A stretch of DNA of 64,000 nt from contig NW_019091385.1 of assembly GCF_001949145.1 (NCBI RefSeq), positions 895,525 to 959,524 on the forward strand, in the 5' to 3' direction. The position numbers and the translations under genes were made by a program. The stretch is from Acanthaster planci. Lineage: Eukaryota; Echinodermata; Asteroidea; Valvatida; Acanthasteridae. Numbering within the stretch: the stretch's first letter is position 1; every line of letters begins with the position of its first letter. Below, in pieces: positions 47,271-58,627 of this stretch. The notes beneath the pieces were generated by a model. That model had not been told where the DNA came from, did not search any database, and saw nothing but the letters and a program-made list of their open reading frames with translations.

Positions 47271-47630
47271 GCCCGCCGGCATGCTGTCATGTCAGATTAA
47301 CCTTGACCTGTGGCTGGAGAGCAAGATGTCACCAAGTTATCTTGACTTGTGGCTGTAGAGCATGCTGTCATGTCAGGTTAACCTTGACCTGTGGCTGTAG
47401 AGCATGCTGTCATGTCAGGTTGACCTGGACGTGGCTGGAGAGCAAGATGTCATCAAGTTAACCTTGACCTGTGGCTGTCATGGCTGTAGAGCATGATGTC
47501 GTGTCAAGTTAACCTTGACCTGTGGCTGGAGAACGTGCTGTCATGTCAAGTTAGCCTTGACCTGTGGCTGGAGAACGTGCTGTCATGTCAAGTTAGCTTG
47601 ACCTGTGGCCGTAGAGCATGCTGTCATGGG
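47271..47630 (+). repeat. ~43-bp minisatellite (CTTGACCTGTGGCTGGAGAG)
   Basis: About eight degenerate units built of CTTGACCTGTGGCTGGAGAG, CATGCTGTCATGTCA and AGTTAAC. A single unit of the same sequence occurs at about 14220-14260 in intron 1 of copy A, just upstream of the same GGAATCCCAGCCAGGA block. The array is therefore an expansion within the duplicated intron. Confidence 0.85.
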
Positions 47631-48475
47631 ATGGAATCCCAGCCAGGATATTTTGCAAGGTGCATTTTGTTTCTGTTCCCGATGAAGTAATACAGTCTCA
47701 ACACATATTCCTTCATAAATTAAATCAAAGGAAAGAGCTCCACATGGATGCCACTTGAGAGCCTGTGCACGAACCCTATAAGACTGGTCTGAATAAAATA
47801 TTTTTTAAGTAAACAACTCGGTTTTTCCTTTCTAAATTGAACGTTTCCGGACACGTTTTTGCTTTCTGACAGCATATATAGGTCGCTAGTTGTAGGTAAT
47901 TATTCCTGGCTTCTGTATATGCAACCCTTCCCTAATTATAAACCATGTTAAATTGTTCCAGTATGTTACATGTATTTTTTGTTTTCTCAAGGTCAGACTT
48001 TTCATAAAAGAAGTTTCCTTTTTCCTCTCATTCTTAGCTTAGGATATTTCTTTTAAGAGGATTAACAGATTTATTCGGTAATTACCGATACATGCGATGA
48101 TGTTGACTTGTGCTGTAAACAATAGCAGTGGTACCTTAGTTGATATCTTCATTTGTAATGCGATTGTTTTCAGCTTACTACCGTTTTGTGGTATTGTTCT
48201 TCAATTGCATGTTGACATTTGGAACGGCCTTCTGCTTTGACATGCCTAGCGTTCTTCAAGCAATCTTTCAAGGGGTAAGTGCCAGTGCACTGGTCACGTG
48301 TAACTGAGATAAACAGTTAGCAAACGTTGCCTAGTGCATGTGTAAGGGTCCATCGTGTTTTGTATACCCAAGGGGGCAATTAAAGCACATTTCAGGCATG
48401 CAAAAAATCCTTTGACCCCATCACTGCAGGTAACACTTATTTGTTGTACCACGGTCATAGATCACACTGGAACAG

Positions 48476-48865
48476 TCATACATAATTATATACGCATATT
48501 TATCGCAACTTGGACTAATTGAAACCTTACCTAACCCAACCCAAGCCAAGCCAACTCAACCTAACCTACATGTACATGTAACCCAATCCAACTGAACCCA
48601 ACCCAACCCAATGGAACCCAACCCAAACCAAATGCAACTCAACCTTACATAAGTCATACATAATTATATATGCATATTTATTGCAACTTGGACTGACTGA
48701 AACCTTACCTAACCCAACCCAAGCCAAGCCAACTCAACCTAATAACCTACATGTACATGTAACCCAATCCCACTGAACCCAACCCAACCCAATGGACCCA
48801 ACCCAAACCAAATGCAACCCAACCCAGCCCTACCCTACCCAGCCCAACCCAACCCAACCTAACAC
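48476..48865 (+). repeat. 178-bp tandem duplication with CCAACCC low-complexity tracts
   Basis: The block 48476-48653 repeats from 48654. Each contains TCATACATAATTATATA, a gene-A-like intron segment, then CCAACCCAACCC-type sequence. The second copy ends in a longer CCCAACCCAACC run. Copy A has one homologous segment (about 14955-15010) without the CCAACCC tract. Confidence 0.8.
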
Positions 48866-51800
48866 ATCTCACCCCACCCAAGTGTATGTTTGCCTGTTTA
48901 GAAGACCACCCATATGTTTTGTTCACAGTTGTCAATCTGGGACCTTACATATATGTGAATCTGGGACCCTATTGTCCTCTATTGTTCATAGTCCCCAATT
49001 GAATGGAAAAATGACAGATTTAAAAGAAACTAAGTGGTATTCCAATGAGTTGTTTCTTTCATTTTTTAAAATGTTTTTGTTGCAAAAACTTTTGTACAAT
49101 GACTTTGAATGGGCATGTACATGTATACATATGTATCTTTCATTTGCAATTGTTGCTACATCTACATGTAAGTTCTATTTTTCAAAATTTTAAGAGAATT
49201 GCCTCCTCAAAAAGGATCTATCAAGTCATTGTCATTTCATGTTTAATGTGGTAAAGCAAAACAAAGTTAATGTTGGAGTTGAATATTAAGCAACTTTCCA
49301 ACTCCTCAGTGCACTGCTGTGCATTACACAAATAGGAAGTATCTTCTGATGCATGTGCATCAAGTGTTTCATTTCATTATGAATGTAAGTTTTAACAGAA
49401 TTTCTAAACATGTTTGTCATGAAGAATTAAGGGGAAAAATTTTTAAATTAACTAACATGCACAGTCCCAGTCAATCACAATTATGAATAATTGGTGAGAA
49501 AAACTGAAAATATTGAGCAGAGGAACTTCCACTCATCCATGACTAAACTTACTGGTAAATGTATAAGGTCAACCCCCCTGCCAAAAAACCCTTTGGGGGG
49601 GATACCCTGATAATTACGGGTTTAGTGTTCTCAATATTATTACAGTTTCCATAATCTGTCAAACTTTCGAAACATTTGGAAAACAATAGCATGGAGGTCA
49701 GGCATGTTAAGATTGGATGCAGGGCATGAAATTGTATCATAACATGATGAAGTCTGTATTTCAGTTCCCGAATGCATGTCATATACATAACATGTACCTG
49801 CACAGTCGCTTGGCCAAAATCTCTCTCAAACCACATAAATTTGTATTTGAATGTACATACATGTACATGTACGTTTTGAAATTCAAATCCGAAAGAGGAG
49901 AAAGGTTCTCAAACTTTCAATATTTCTTTGGGAAAAAAGGCACCTTGTTCTAACCACGATCACATGCCAACACAAAAGACAGTCCATATCCGCCAGTGTA
50001 CAGCCTGCGGCACATTCTACGGTACTGCAAACGGACTGCTATGTTGACACCATGCACGCAAAGGGCCCAGTGGTGGCCATTCAGAATATCATGATGCACC
50101 CTGCAGTCAATGGTGCCCACACCCACGATCTATATATCTGATCAATTCTTTTCAAAAATGATACCTGGTTTCTTGTAAATGTCATGGAAAGCCCTCCAAA
50201 TGCCACTTGAAACAAGTGTCAATTTTTCACATATGAAACCCCCAGAAAACTTCATGGTTTTCTTTCGCGAACTTTCTTCATCGAAAGTACATCATGAGGC
50301 AAATTTCTCTCTAGCCCTCTCTGCAAACAGGATCTCAATGTTAATCTATACCCTGTTGTGATAGTGGAATAAAGGTAGACTAGGAGGCGGCTTGTGAGGA
50401 CTGGTCATGGCTGGAGGTTTATTCCGTAAGGGTGCCCACATGGGCTGACATCCTCAGCGCGCATGTGCTGTACACATTATGCACAGTTATGAATATTCAG
50501 ATATCTCTACATACCCCAGGGAAAGCGTCCTTATCTACAGTACTGACAATTACGCCAACCATCAACACACTGTGGGTGGCCAGTCCTACCTTCTGCCGGA
50601 TCTACTTTTCCACAACCGCCACAGGGTGGTACATGGTGTACATGGGGTACTCTATTAGCTGTGGTTGCTAGTAACTGTGGCGAGTGATTTCTAATGTCGA
50701 ATAACTACTAGAATGGAGTCTACAAGAACCCGATAATTATGTATATATGTACATGTATGGTTTTATCAGGCTAGAGCCTTGTCTATAAATCTCAACAGAG
50801 GGCGATCTTTATAGGGTTAAATGTACGATTGAGCAGCCATAAAGCCCACAGACTGATTTCAGATGTTTCAACACACACAAGCTATCACGTTGTGTCGAAT
50901 CAATGCAATGGCTACTGTACTGGGGCACGGTATCGCTGAGTTGAAAACCAGACTCACAAGGCACAATGCATGAATATCACACTATTACGATAAGTGCTTT
51001 AATACTGCACGTGTTAGAACCCACTTCTTTCGGCAGATGCTTTCCAGCAGATGCTTTCCAGTAGTGCATAAGCTTCCAAGCTAGGCTCGTGCTTCTCAGC
51101 AGCGAAGTGCCTTTCTGGCCATCTCTGCGCCTCTTTTATGCCTGCTTTGCGGACGTCATAGGCGATTATAGCTCGAAGTACCACCAGTAGCCAATCAGGG
51201 TACCCCAGGCGGTCCTTCTGCAAGCTTCAGGGGAACACCTTGCGCGCCCTCTGCATTAGCCCGCAAGTACTCAAACGTTCCTTTGTCATGTTACAGTATA
51301 TTGAGCATTTGATAATTGTGGCTTTAATTAACTCCTTCATGTCGAGATATTTTTACTGCAGCCCACCTGGCTGCCGGGTTTATTTTCTGAATTTTGCTAA
51401 CGGCCACTGCAGACGGCTACATTGGCCACCAGGCCTATCTGCCAAGTTTGCTGGGTCGCACACTGCACACAGCCCTGCTCTCTGTAGTCATGAAGCCTGC
51501 TGGGGTATTTGGGTACCCAGCACTTGCCTTGCCCACACGGCAACACCTACTACCCAAGGACACTCGGTCACAGCGGAGAGTGCAGTGTCCGCTAAGTTCA
51601 CACGGTCTGTGCATGCTTTTAGCGGGCACCGTGGCTCATGTGCCCACTTCCCAGTAGTCCACGCATGCCGAGCATCAATGCCCGGCCCCAACTTGTACAT
51701 GTACATTGAACGCGCTTCACAAGTTTTTATTTCAGCTAATACCCAGTGAAGATTTCCCGTAAAATTCCCCTAATGTTTTTATTTTGCGTAAAGTTTGCTC

Positions 51801-52240
51801 ATAATTTTCTTGAACATTTCTAATTTTTTTTTGCAAGTTCTATTCAAATCCCCTTTCCGTATGTAATGATATATATAAACAGCCCCTTCTAAGTTTGAAC
51901 CTTCCCATGAAAACTATCTTTCCAAACTAATCCCTCCCATAATTATAAAATAAACAGACACAAGAAAACACAAGACAAATTTCTCACTTTTCGTCTTCTC
52001 TCGACGACTTGTCATTTCTTTTTTTTTTCTCTCTTCTCATATTTACAATCATTTATCTTTCTTTAATTTTATTAAAAAAAGGAACTTTCCAGTAAAAAAC
52101 TTAGCCAAAAAAGAGAGAGTAGTTGCATTACACGATGTATTCAAATAAGTGGAAACTGTTGTAAAAAACTTTAGCCAAAAAAAGGAAAGAAAATGGAGAG
52201 TAATTGCATGACACAATGTCTTGACACAGGAGAAAATTCT
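48866..52240. other. intergenic DNA, no gene recognised
   Basis: No exon 3-13 homologue of the MFSD1-like genes was found here. Repeated TACATGTAC words occur (49851-49872, 50741-50760). Open frames at 50432-50671 and 51240-51749 match no family that I recognise. A GC-richer block at 51370-51710 may be part of a mobile element. Confidence 0.4.
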
Positions 52241-52249
52241 TGTGAAAAA

Positions 52250-52660
52250 GTTCGCCAAAATTGTATATGAATAAGTAATTGATTCAAGTATAATGAACCT
52301 TGAAGGATTTGCCTCAAAATTCATGTACTATTTCTTGGAATACAGGAAACTTTACATAAATAAGCAATTGATTCAAGTGTGATAAACCTTGAAACAAGGA
52401 GCAGCGAAAAGTGGAACTTGGCTAATTTCACACATCAGTTTAGTCACTTTTCTTTTACCATTTCTAGAACAAACATAAAATTTCATGTACTATTTCATTT
52501 ATGATGTCCTGGAATACCGGAAACTTTGCACAGATAAGCAATTATTCAAGTGTGATATTCCTTGAAACAAGGAACAGCGCAAAGTGGCACTTTACAAATT
52601 TCACATATCACTTTGGTCTCTTTTCTTTTACCATTTCTAGAACAAACATCACACCGTCTG
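52250..52660. repeat. ~180-bp tandem repeats overlapping the transposase 3' end
   Basis: ATAAGCAATTGATTCAAGTG followed by CCTTGAAACAAGGA-type sequence occurs around 52360 and 52533, with a more diverged copy near 52268. The last unit includes the C-terminal coding sequence of the piggyBac transposase, so the others are decayed duplicates of its 3' end. Confidence 0.65.
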
Positions 52661-54188
52661 TATAATGTAGTTTGTGTTCCAGTTGGGGGAATTTCTACAG
52701 CAAAATGTCTTCCTATCAGTCTACCAGGAAGACCAGGACCAGGAAGACGGGATGGTCTACCTCTAGATCGATACACTGGCAAATTTGGTGAACGCAACTC
52801 TAAAATTTCACTCACCAACATGTGTCTAAATGTCAAAAAACTGTCAGTGCCAGCAATTTCCTTATGCACAAGATAAGAGTTTACAAGAGCAACATCAAGC
52901 AAAAAAAAAAAAAAGGACAGTTTCTTATACCATTTGATTGATTATCTGACTGAACGGTGCGACGATGCCAGCTGGTCTGCAATATCCACACCCTGCATCC
53001 CCTCGTTGTAGTCGAGTACACACTTGGGTTTCTCCAAAGCGATGCCGTCATGGTTCCGCTTGCCGGTGTCGGCCATCTCGGCTGTGTGCATCGTGGACAG
53101 CATACGGACATCTTTTTTGTCTCGCCAGACCAAGGCAAGCAAGCCTTTGTCTCTGGAGCGGTGAACAACATCACCTCTCTCAAGTTTCAAGTCCTGGGGC
53201 ATGTCTTGATGATTGCTTCTCACCGTCCCGACAACGTTGGTCTTCTGATCGTCTAGTTTCAGGTACAGTTCTGGGCTGCTGAACCAGTTGTCCAGGAAAA
53301 TGGTGTACCCTTTGCCAAGAAGATCGGCGTTCAAATCAAGTATGAGTTTCGTACTTGCCAGGCCAGCAGTCTGGTCTTGACTGGTGTAAATCTTGAAGTT
53401 CCAGGTGTATCCAGCGGCAACACCCGTGCTCTGGCAGACTCGATACACCTTGATGCTAAACCTTGCACGCTTCTTGGGGTTGTACTGCTCGAACTTCAGT
53501 CTCCCTTTGAATTTCCAAAGGGACTCGTCGGTAGTAATCTTGCTTGATGGAATGTAGATGGACTTGAACTTCTTGGTCAGTTCATCTATTGGGCGGAACT
53601 TGTAGAGTTGATCAGTCGCATCTGCACGGCTGTTATCGACGAAATGCAGATAGGCCAGCAAGTCCATAAATCTGTCGCGGGTTATGGTTTCAGGAAAAAA
53701 CGGAGTCTTAAGTATTGAGTCTCTCGTCCAGTAGGACTTCAAGTCAGGTTTCGGAATCAGTCCCATGACTATCATCATGGACAGGAACACTGACATCTCG
53801 TCTGGTGTTGTGTTGAACCAGCTTCGCATGTGACTTGGACTTGCTTCTGGTTGACTTTTTGGGTGTTCAGTGGCATAGCGGTTGGTCTCGTTGGCAATGT
53901 GCAATGTCAGTTCTTGGGTGAAAAACTGCTCAAAGATTTTGAAAGGGGTGCTGTTCTTGTCCAGTTCTTGTACTTGAACACCCGCTGTGCCTTGAGAGCC
54001 GTGTCGACGGGGGAAGTTGTCATCAGCCGTCCATTGAATGGACAAAGTCTTGACCTTGGCAGGCCTCGCTAACGGTGGTTGCCCTTAGAATCGCTGTCAC
54101 TAGTTACATTTTCTGAACTATGTTCAGATTCCGACGTGAAATCTGAACCACTAGTTGCGGTCAAAGTTTTCTCGTCGCTGGAAGACAT
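52546..54188 (-). pseudogene. piggyBac transposase, broken by one stop and one frameshift
   Basis: The minus strand encodes an acidic, Ser-rich N-terminus (ATG at 54188, MSSSDEKTL), then after a frameshift near 54070 a 367-codon frame with the DDE_Tnp_1_7 domain. It retains the three catalytic aspartates: TTDESLWKFKGRL, FLDNWFSSPEL and DYNEGMQGVDIADQ. An in-frame TAA at 52942-52944 separates this from the C-terminus (52902-52546), where a cysteine-rich zinc-binding domain (CDVC, CEICKVPLC, CFKEYHT) ends the protein. A 14-base A run (plus strand) at 52901-52914 is a length-unstable site but currently keeps the frame. The product cut and pasted DNA at TTAA sites. With so few lesions it died recently, or the stop is an assembly or allelic error. 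The gene lies beside the DIRS element on the same strand. Confidence 0.85.
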
Positions 54189-54677
54189 CGTGTAATGCAA
54201 CTGAAGGGCCGGGAAGCGGCCAGGCAAATATATACCCAGCGCCACAGAAAACTTGTTTTTCGACAAAACAAATAACCAATTACACTGAACAATGGCCCGT
54301 CTATACCCCAAATAGGTGGTGCTGCTGTGCTGCCCATGTGTTCCCAGCCCAGCAGGGCCGTAAACGATGGCGCGCACACCATGTCGATGGCCTGCATTCA
54401 TCACGCTCTGGGCCCACAAAAAACGCATTGCATAAGCCCTGTCCACGGCCTCGAGCTCCGCTCCTCGGAGGTTACCCAGGGTACTCAAGCAAAGGAGTGT
54501 TTTGATGAAAAAAAACAACCATTTACAAAGTATCAGGGGATCAACGAACTCTCTAGGTTGCTCCAGATTTCCATTCAATGCAAAGGTCCCAGTAATTACA
54601 GGTGTACACTGAATAAAAATTACAGGTGTGGTATGCGGCTGCAGCCGCTTCCCGGTTACTAGACTTTGCTCCAGGTG

Positions 54678-54711
54678 CGGCTCTTGCCGCTTCCTGGCGC
54701 GAAGGGGTTAA
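54678..54711. repeat. piggyBac 5' terminus with TTAA target site
   Basis: Read on the minus strand, the sequence is TTAA (54711-54708) followed by CCCTTCGCGCCAGGAAGCGG, typical of a piggyBac terminal repeat starting with CCC next to the TTAA target. The internal GAAGCGGC word recurs at 54636-54650. The matching left end was not found. Confidence 0.65.
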
Positions 54712-54868
54712 AGGATTATTTTAAAGGAAGCTTCTATTGAGTTTGAAGTGTAGTCTCCTCTCATAGAAAAGTACATATTGATTGAATGGAATGATTTGAA
54801 AAACAAAAAACACCAAAAAGCTAGAAGGCAACTAATGGAGGCCTTTTTTATAAGCTGGTGCACAGATT

Positions 54869-55690
54869 TTAAAGAACAAATTTTGATGTTGTGATCAGCT
54901 GGCAAGCTGGTGCAGGACGAGTATAAGAATGGAATGCTTCTGAATGCCAACGTATCATGTCATGAATGTCTCTGTCTGATATCCCACATTGGGAGGACGA
55001 GGATGCCGCACCGATACGAAATGAATGCCCCTTTACACCTTGCCGGGAAAGCCCCAAAAATTGCACTGCCCTTCGCAGGACCATATTAAATTGGTACTGT
55101 GTCAACGGGGAACCATCAAAATGATAGAAATAAACTACAGACGCAATACAATCTGACAGAGCCTGTACGGGACAGAGAGCGGAATGTGGTGAAGACATCG
55201 AGCGAATGGATTGGGGAGGGCCCCGCTGGTTGTTCTTAGAGTGCCAAAAGAAAACGATTATGGATGATAGTGATGCACCCGAGTAGCAGAATTGCATATC
55301 CTGTTCTGTCAACATAGACCTCTGCACCCGTTGTCTGGAATGCACCGTAAACTCCCCTATGCGCGCATTAAACCAAACAATGCACTCAAAAAGACTGCTT
55401 TGAACATAGAGGCCTTATATGTGGATGCACAAATCGTTTCCAAAACCTCTGTTAAATTCCCCCAAAATGGCAAGGAAATGGGAAGTCGCATGTCTGTACA
55501 CGGATTGTCCCGGCGCAAGCCCCCCAGCAATTTGGTGATTAAAAAATGCCGATTGGGATCAGCTTGCCCTCGAATTTTGTGGAAATAGCCAACGCCTGCA
55601 ACGTATGTTACAATGGTAGCTGGGGCCAACTGGCGCACAGACAACCACGTTACAAAGCGGCAGACATCCTTGACCACAGTGGGGGGCACG
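54869..55690 (-). pseudogene. DIRS element tyrosine recombinase
   Basis: Two minus-strand frames (55689-55357 and 55345-54869) are separated by a 2-base frameshift near 55350. The first has the SAM-like core-binding domain ending SALFGLMRA, with the first catalytic Arg. The second holds HSFRIGAAS (His-x-x-Arg) and IRWHSEAFHSYTR (second His/Trp position and the nucleophilic Tyr). Such recombinases integrate the circular DNA of DIRS retrotransposons in place of a DDE integrase. All catalytic residues are present, and only the frameshift disables it. Confidence 0.85.
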
Positions 55691-55798
55691 CCCTAAAGTG
55701 GCTGTTGCCGAAAAAAACAGAAAGCCCTCCAGCCTGTTTCATAAGTTTGTGGGAGTTTTGAGCTATGGCAGCAGGGAGCAGGTGATCCACCTCACCAT

Positions 55799-57265
55799 CT
55801 AATAAACTACCTGAGGTGGGACCGGCATTGGAGTTATAGCCAACTCGGCGCCGGGAGCCTTTTGGCGAAAACGGGTCATCTGAAAGCGGGATAAGGCATC
55901 AGCGATATCATTAAGCTGACCTGGAACATGCGCTGCCTTAAATGAAATATTAAAATGGAGGCACTTCAAGACAAAGGGGCGTACAAGTTGCATGATCCGA
56001 GGACAAGGGGAGGACTTCTTGTTAATGATGTGCATAAAAGTAACATTTTCAGTGTGAAAACACACCTTGCAACCAGCCAGCAGCAGGGCGCAACAAAGCA
56101 ACCCAACCAATATCGGGAAAAACTCCAAAAAGGCAATGGAAGGAGGGTTTTGGGACCAATCTGCAGGCCAGTGGCCCTGGATCCGGGTCCACTTCCCCTG
56201 AAAATAAGCCCCAAAACCAATACTACCTGCTGCATCAGTAACAAGATCAAGAGCATCATTAGATTGCCAATCACTCTTAGAAAATACTGAATATCCATTG
56301 TAACTAGTAACAAACTCTAGCCACATGAGCAAATCACAGTGGGCACTGTGAGAAATGCGGACAGTGTGATGTGGGCAGTGTAAACCTTGAGAGAATGCTG
56401 TTAAACACCGCAAGAACGCACGGCCCGGGGGAACCACCCTGCAGAGGAAATTGAGTGAACCCAAGAGGGACTGAACACCTTGAAGGCAAATCTTGCATTT
56501 GCCCAAAACTGTACGAATGTGCTCAGACGTAGCATGCACTTTATCATTCGGTCGTGCACTCATGCACTCTTGTTCCTGCTGGGTATCAATCTCCAATCCC
56601 AAATAAGTAATGACCTGTATAGGCCCCACCATTTTCTCACCAACTTCGCACAAACCCATTGAAAGAATGCAACAGCTGCATGCAGTCATTTGCACTAGAG
56701 CCAACTAACAGGAAGCCATCCAAATAGTGGGTAACATTTGCTGAACCAGAAATTGACTTAATTTGAAATTCCAAAAATGTCCTAAATTTCTCAAACAGTG
56801 CACAAGAAATACTGCAACCCATGGGCAAACACAGATCATAATAAAATATATAGCAAGTATCTAAAGGAGAAACTGGCAATAAGCAAAATGCAGATTTTAT
56901 ATCAGCTTTTGCGAGCCACGCACCACGCCCAATTTTTTTCTACCAATTCTACTGCCCGATCGAAAGAGGCGTAGTGAACTGCACAAAGCTTCTGATCAAT
57001 AAAATCATTGATAGATTCACCTTCTGGAAAAGAAAGGTGAATTGGGTTCTTGTTTTGGAACTACATGTAAGCCAATTGGGGAACATTGCAAAGTGGGTAG
57101 AGGACGGAGAGTGTGTCGTGCCATGACTGTAGTGTAGGCATCTATGACATGAATACTTGTAATCGGGAAAATGGCAACCTTGAAATGAATTGAATACGAA
57201 ACAGTGCCTGGCCCTTGCATGATGCCCGGCAGCGCACAAGGCGGGTTGTGACGCTGGTTGTCCAC
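55799..57265 (-). pseudogene. DIRS reverse transcriptase / RNase H, frameshifted
   Basis: RT blocks are spread over three frames: SPIGLHVVPKQEPNS (about 57080), ESINDFIDQKLCAVHYASFD (about 56975), LPMGCSISCALFEKF (about 56820) and HYLDGFLLVG (about 56720). The YLDD catalytic motif reads YLDG, so one catalytic Asp is lost. A long frame (56704-55799) then carries the RT thumb and RNase H: DLVTDAAGSIGFGAYFQGKW, FLEFFP, HTENVTFMHIINKKSS, ending HVPGQLNDIADALSRF. The order after the gag-like frame and before the recombinase is that of DIRS elements. Not functional. Confidence 0.85.
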
Positions 57266-57337
57266 TTGTTGCCTGAAATGGCAGAGTCAGCCCGGAGGCT
57301 GCCACGGTAAGCCACAACTCCGAATCTAACTCCAAAT

Positions 57338-58447
57338 CTAAAGTGAGGCAGTCTGAATAATTTTGGAGTATTTGAGCAACTCAGCAACTCTATGAGTATG
57401 TTTCGCCAAATACATTGCCATGTATGTGTGAAAGGCAGACTGCCGAGCTCTCAATCTCCTTGCGGGTGGCCCCAGGTTTTTGATCACCAGGGAACCACCT
57501 TCCAGTGCCAATGAAAGATTACTGTTCGACTGCTCAGCGGAAAACTCATTGGATAATACAGCTAGGTCATCAACGTAACTCCCCTGCCAGATCTTTTCCT
57601 TTAATGCGAAGGGGACAGGAAAACCTAAGGGAGTGCTTACACTAGTATAATTATAAACCAAGGGCTCAGGGCGAGTAAACAGGGAAGAAGAATCAACCCC
57701 CGAACTGACATGGGCAGTGTCACCAGCCTGGGTAGTATTAGACTCACCCCTGACCAAGACATTGGGAAACATCCCCAGTGGGCCTACTGGGTTAACAACG
57801 TCACCATGAGACAGCACATGCTGTGTGGGCGGAGAGATGGGGACCCCATGCACCCCAGGTGTGACTACATGTACAGCTGGCCAGGGGACGGCACGGTGCT
57901 GATGTGCATGACGCTCCAAAGCTGTCGATGCCCCGCTGGCGGCCCAAGCGCTTGGTACAGTGGAGCCTACAGCAAATCCAGAAGCTGGCAAGCCATTTGG
58001 CAGTCCTGGAACAGCACTACCAGCTGACACGTCCATCCCGGTGTTATACATCATGGTTGTCATGGTGGTTGATGGTGCCGCAGACAAGGCAGATTGGCCC
58101 ACGGGAATGGCGCTGAGTGACGCTGGCGTGTAGATGGCAGGGCTCGCCCTCACCGCACTTGACCCCGCCGACATCGCAATCACCTGTGGAGGAACAGCTC
58201 CTTTGGTCCTCTCGACACCAACAGCTGGGGTGCCATAGCCAGCCCCAATTCTGGAGAGAAGGCCTGTTGTCGAGATGGCTGGTTCTGCACTGGTGGGCGG
58301 TGGAGACATGTCGGATGAGGCAGAGGGGCCACCTTCGTCAGCAACATGAACGGCATGCTGCAAACGGCCCGTACAATGGCGCTGTGCAGGCCGTTGTGTT
58401 GCTTGTTGCTTCTGCCTTTTCGGGGCAGGCTGAGATCCAGTTTCCAT
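57338..58447 (-). CDS. DIRS gag-like ORF
   Basis: An uninterrupted minus-strand frame; the ATG at 58447 (METGSQPAPKRQ) is the likely start, although the frame is open to 58627. The N-terminal half is basic, then Ala/Ser/Pro-rich. The C-terminal part contains VPFALKEKIWQGSYVDDLAV and an RRLRARQSAFHTYMAMYL helix, a pattern seen in gag-like proteins upstream of DIRS RT in marine invertebrates. About 370 residues. It has no zinc knuckle. The role is presumably RNA packaging, by analogy. Confidence 0.65.
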   Translation of the reverse strand: METGSQPAPKRQKQQATQRPAQRHCTGRLQHAVHVADEGGPSASSDMSPPPTSAEPAISTTGLLSRIGAGYGTPAVGVERTKGAVPPQVIAMSAGSSAVRASPAIYTPASLSAIPVGQSALSAAPSTTMTTMMYNTGMDVSAGSAVPGLPNGLPASGFAVGSTVPSAWAASGASTALERHAHQHRAVPWPAVHVVTPGVHGVPISPPTQHVLSHGDVVNPVGPLGMFPNVLVRGESNTTQAGDTAHVSSGVDSSSLFTRPEPLVYNYTSVSTPLGFPVPFALKEKIWQGSYVDDLAVLSNEFSAEQSNSNLSLALEGGSLVIKNLGPPARRLRARQSAFHTYMAMYLAKHTHRVAELLKYSKIIQTASL

Positions 58448-58627
58448 TGTAAAGAGGCTTGGGCAGCAACGCTGCCGAGTAACTCGTGTATGGTACATGG
58501 CAAGTGAAAATATTAGCAAAATATATTCCAAAAAAGATCTTTCTTCAAATGTAAACTTCGTTCTAAAATCACCTCCACCTCTTTCGAGTGACTGTGGCAG
58601 AATGACGTTCCCAGATATTCCCGCCAA

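Larger units (their letters stand above)
42346..48274 (+). pseudogene. MFSD1-like copy C, exons 1-2 only
   Basis: Exon 1 (42346-42361) and exon 2 (48174-48274) are intact, with GT-AG boundaries and open frame. They encode MDASKA and then YYRFVV...FDMPSVLQ, the first membrane segment, closest to copy A. The 5' flank also matches copies A and B. In copies A and B, exons 3-4 follow within about 3 kb, but no homologue of exons 3-13 is seen in the remaining 15.7 kb. Intron 1 is 5.8 kb (0.69 kb in A), holding Penelope-like, gypsy, MITE and minisatellite sequence. Most likely a truncated segmental duplicate. A functional gene with distant exons beyond the window is not excluded. Confidence 0.65.

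Noticed and set aside
49276-50150. Search for exon 3 or later exons of copy C
   Set aside because: No sequence resembling exons 3-13 of copies A or B was seen after 48274.
51240-51749. 169-codon plus-strand open frame
   Set aside because: No recognisable family, Cys/His/Ala-rich low-complexity content, overlapping frames on both strands and no splice or promoter support.
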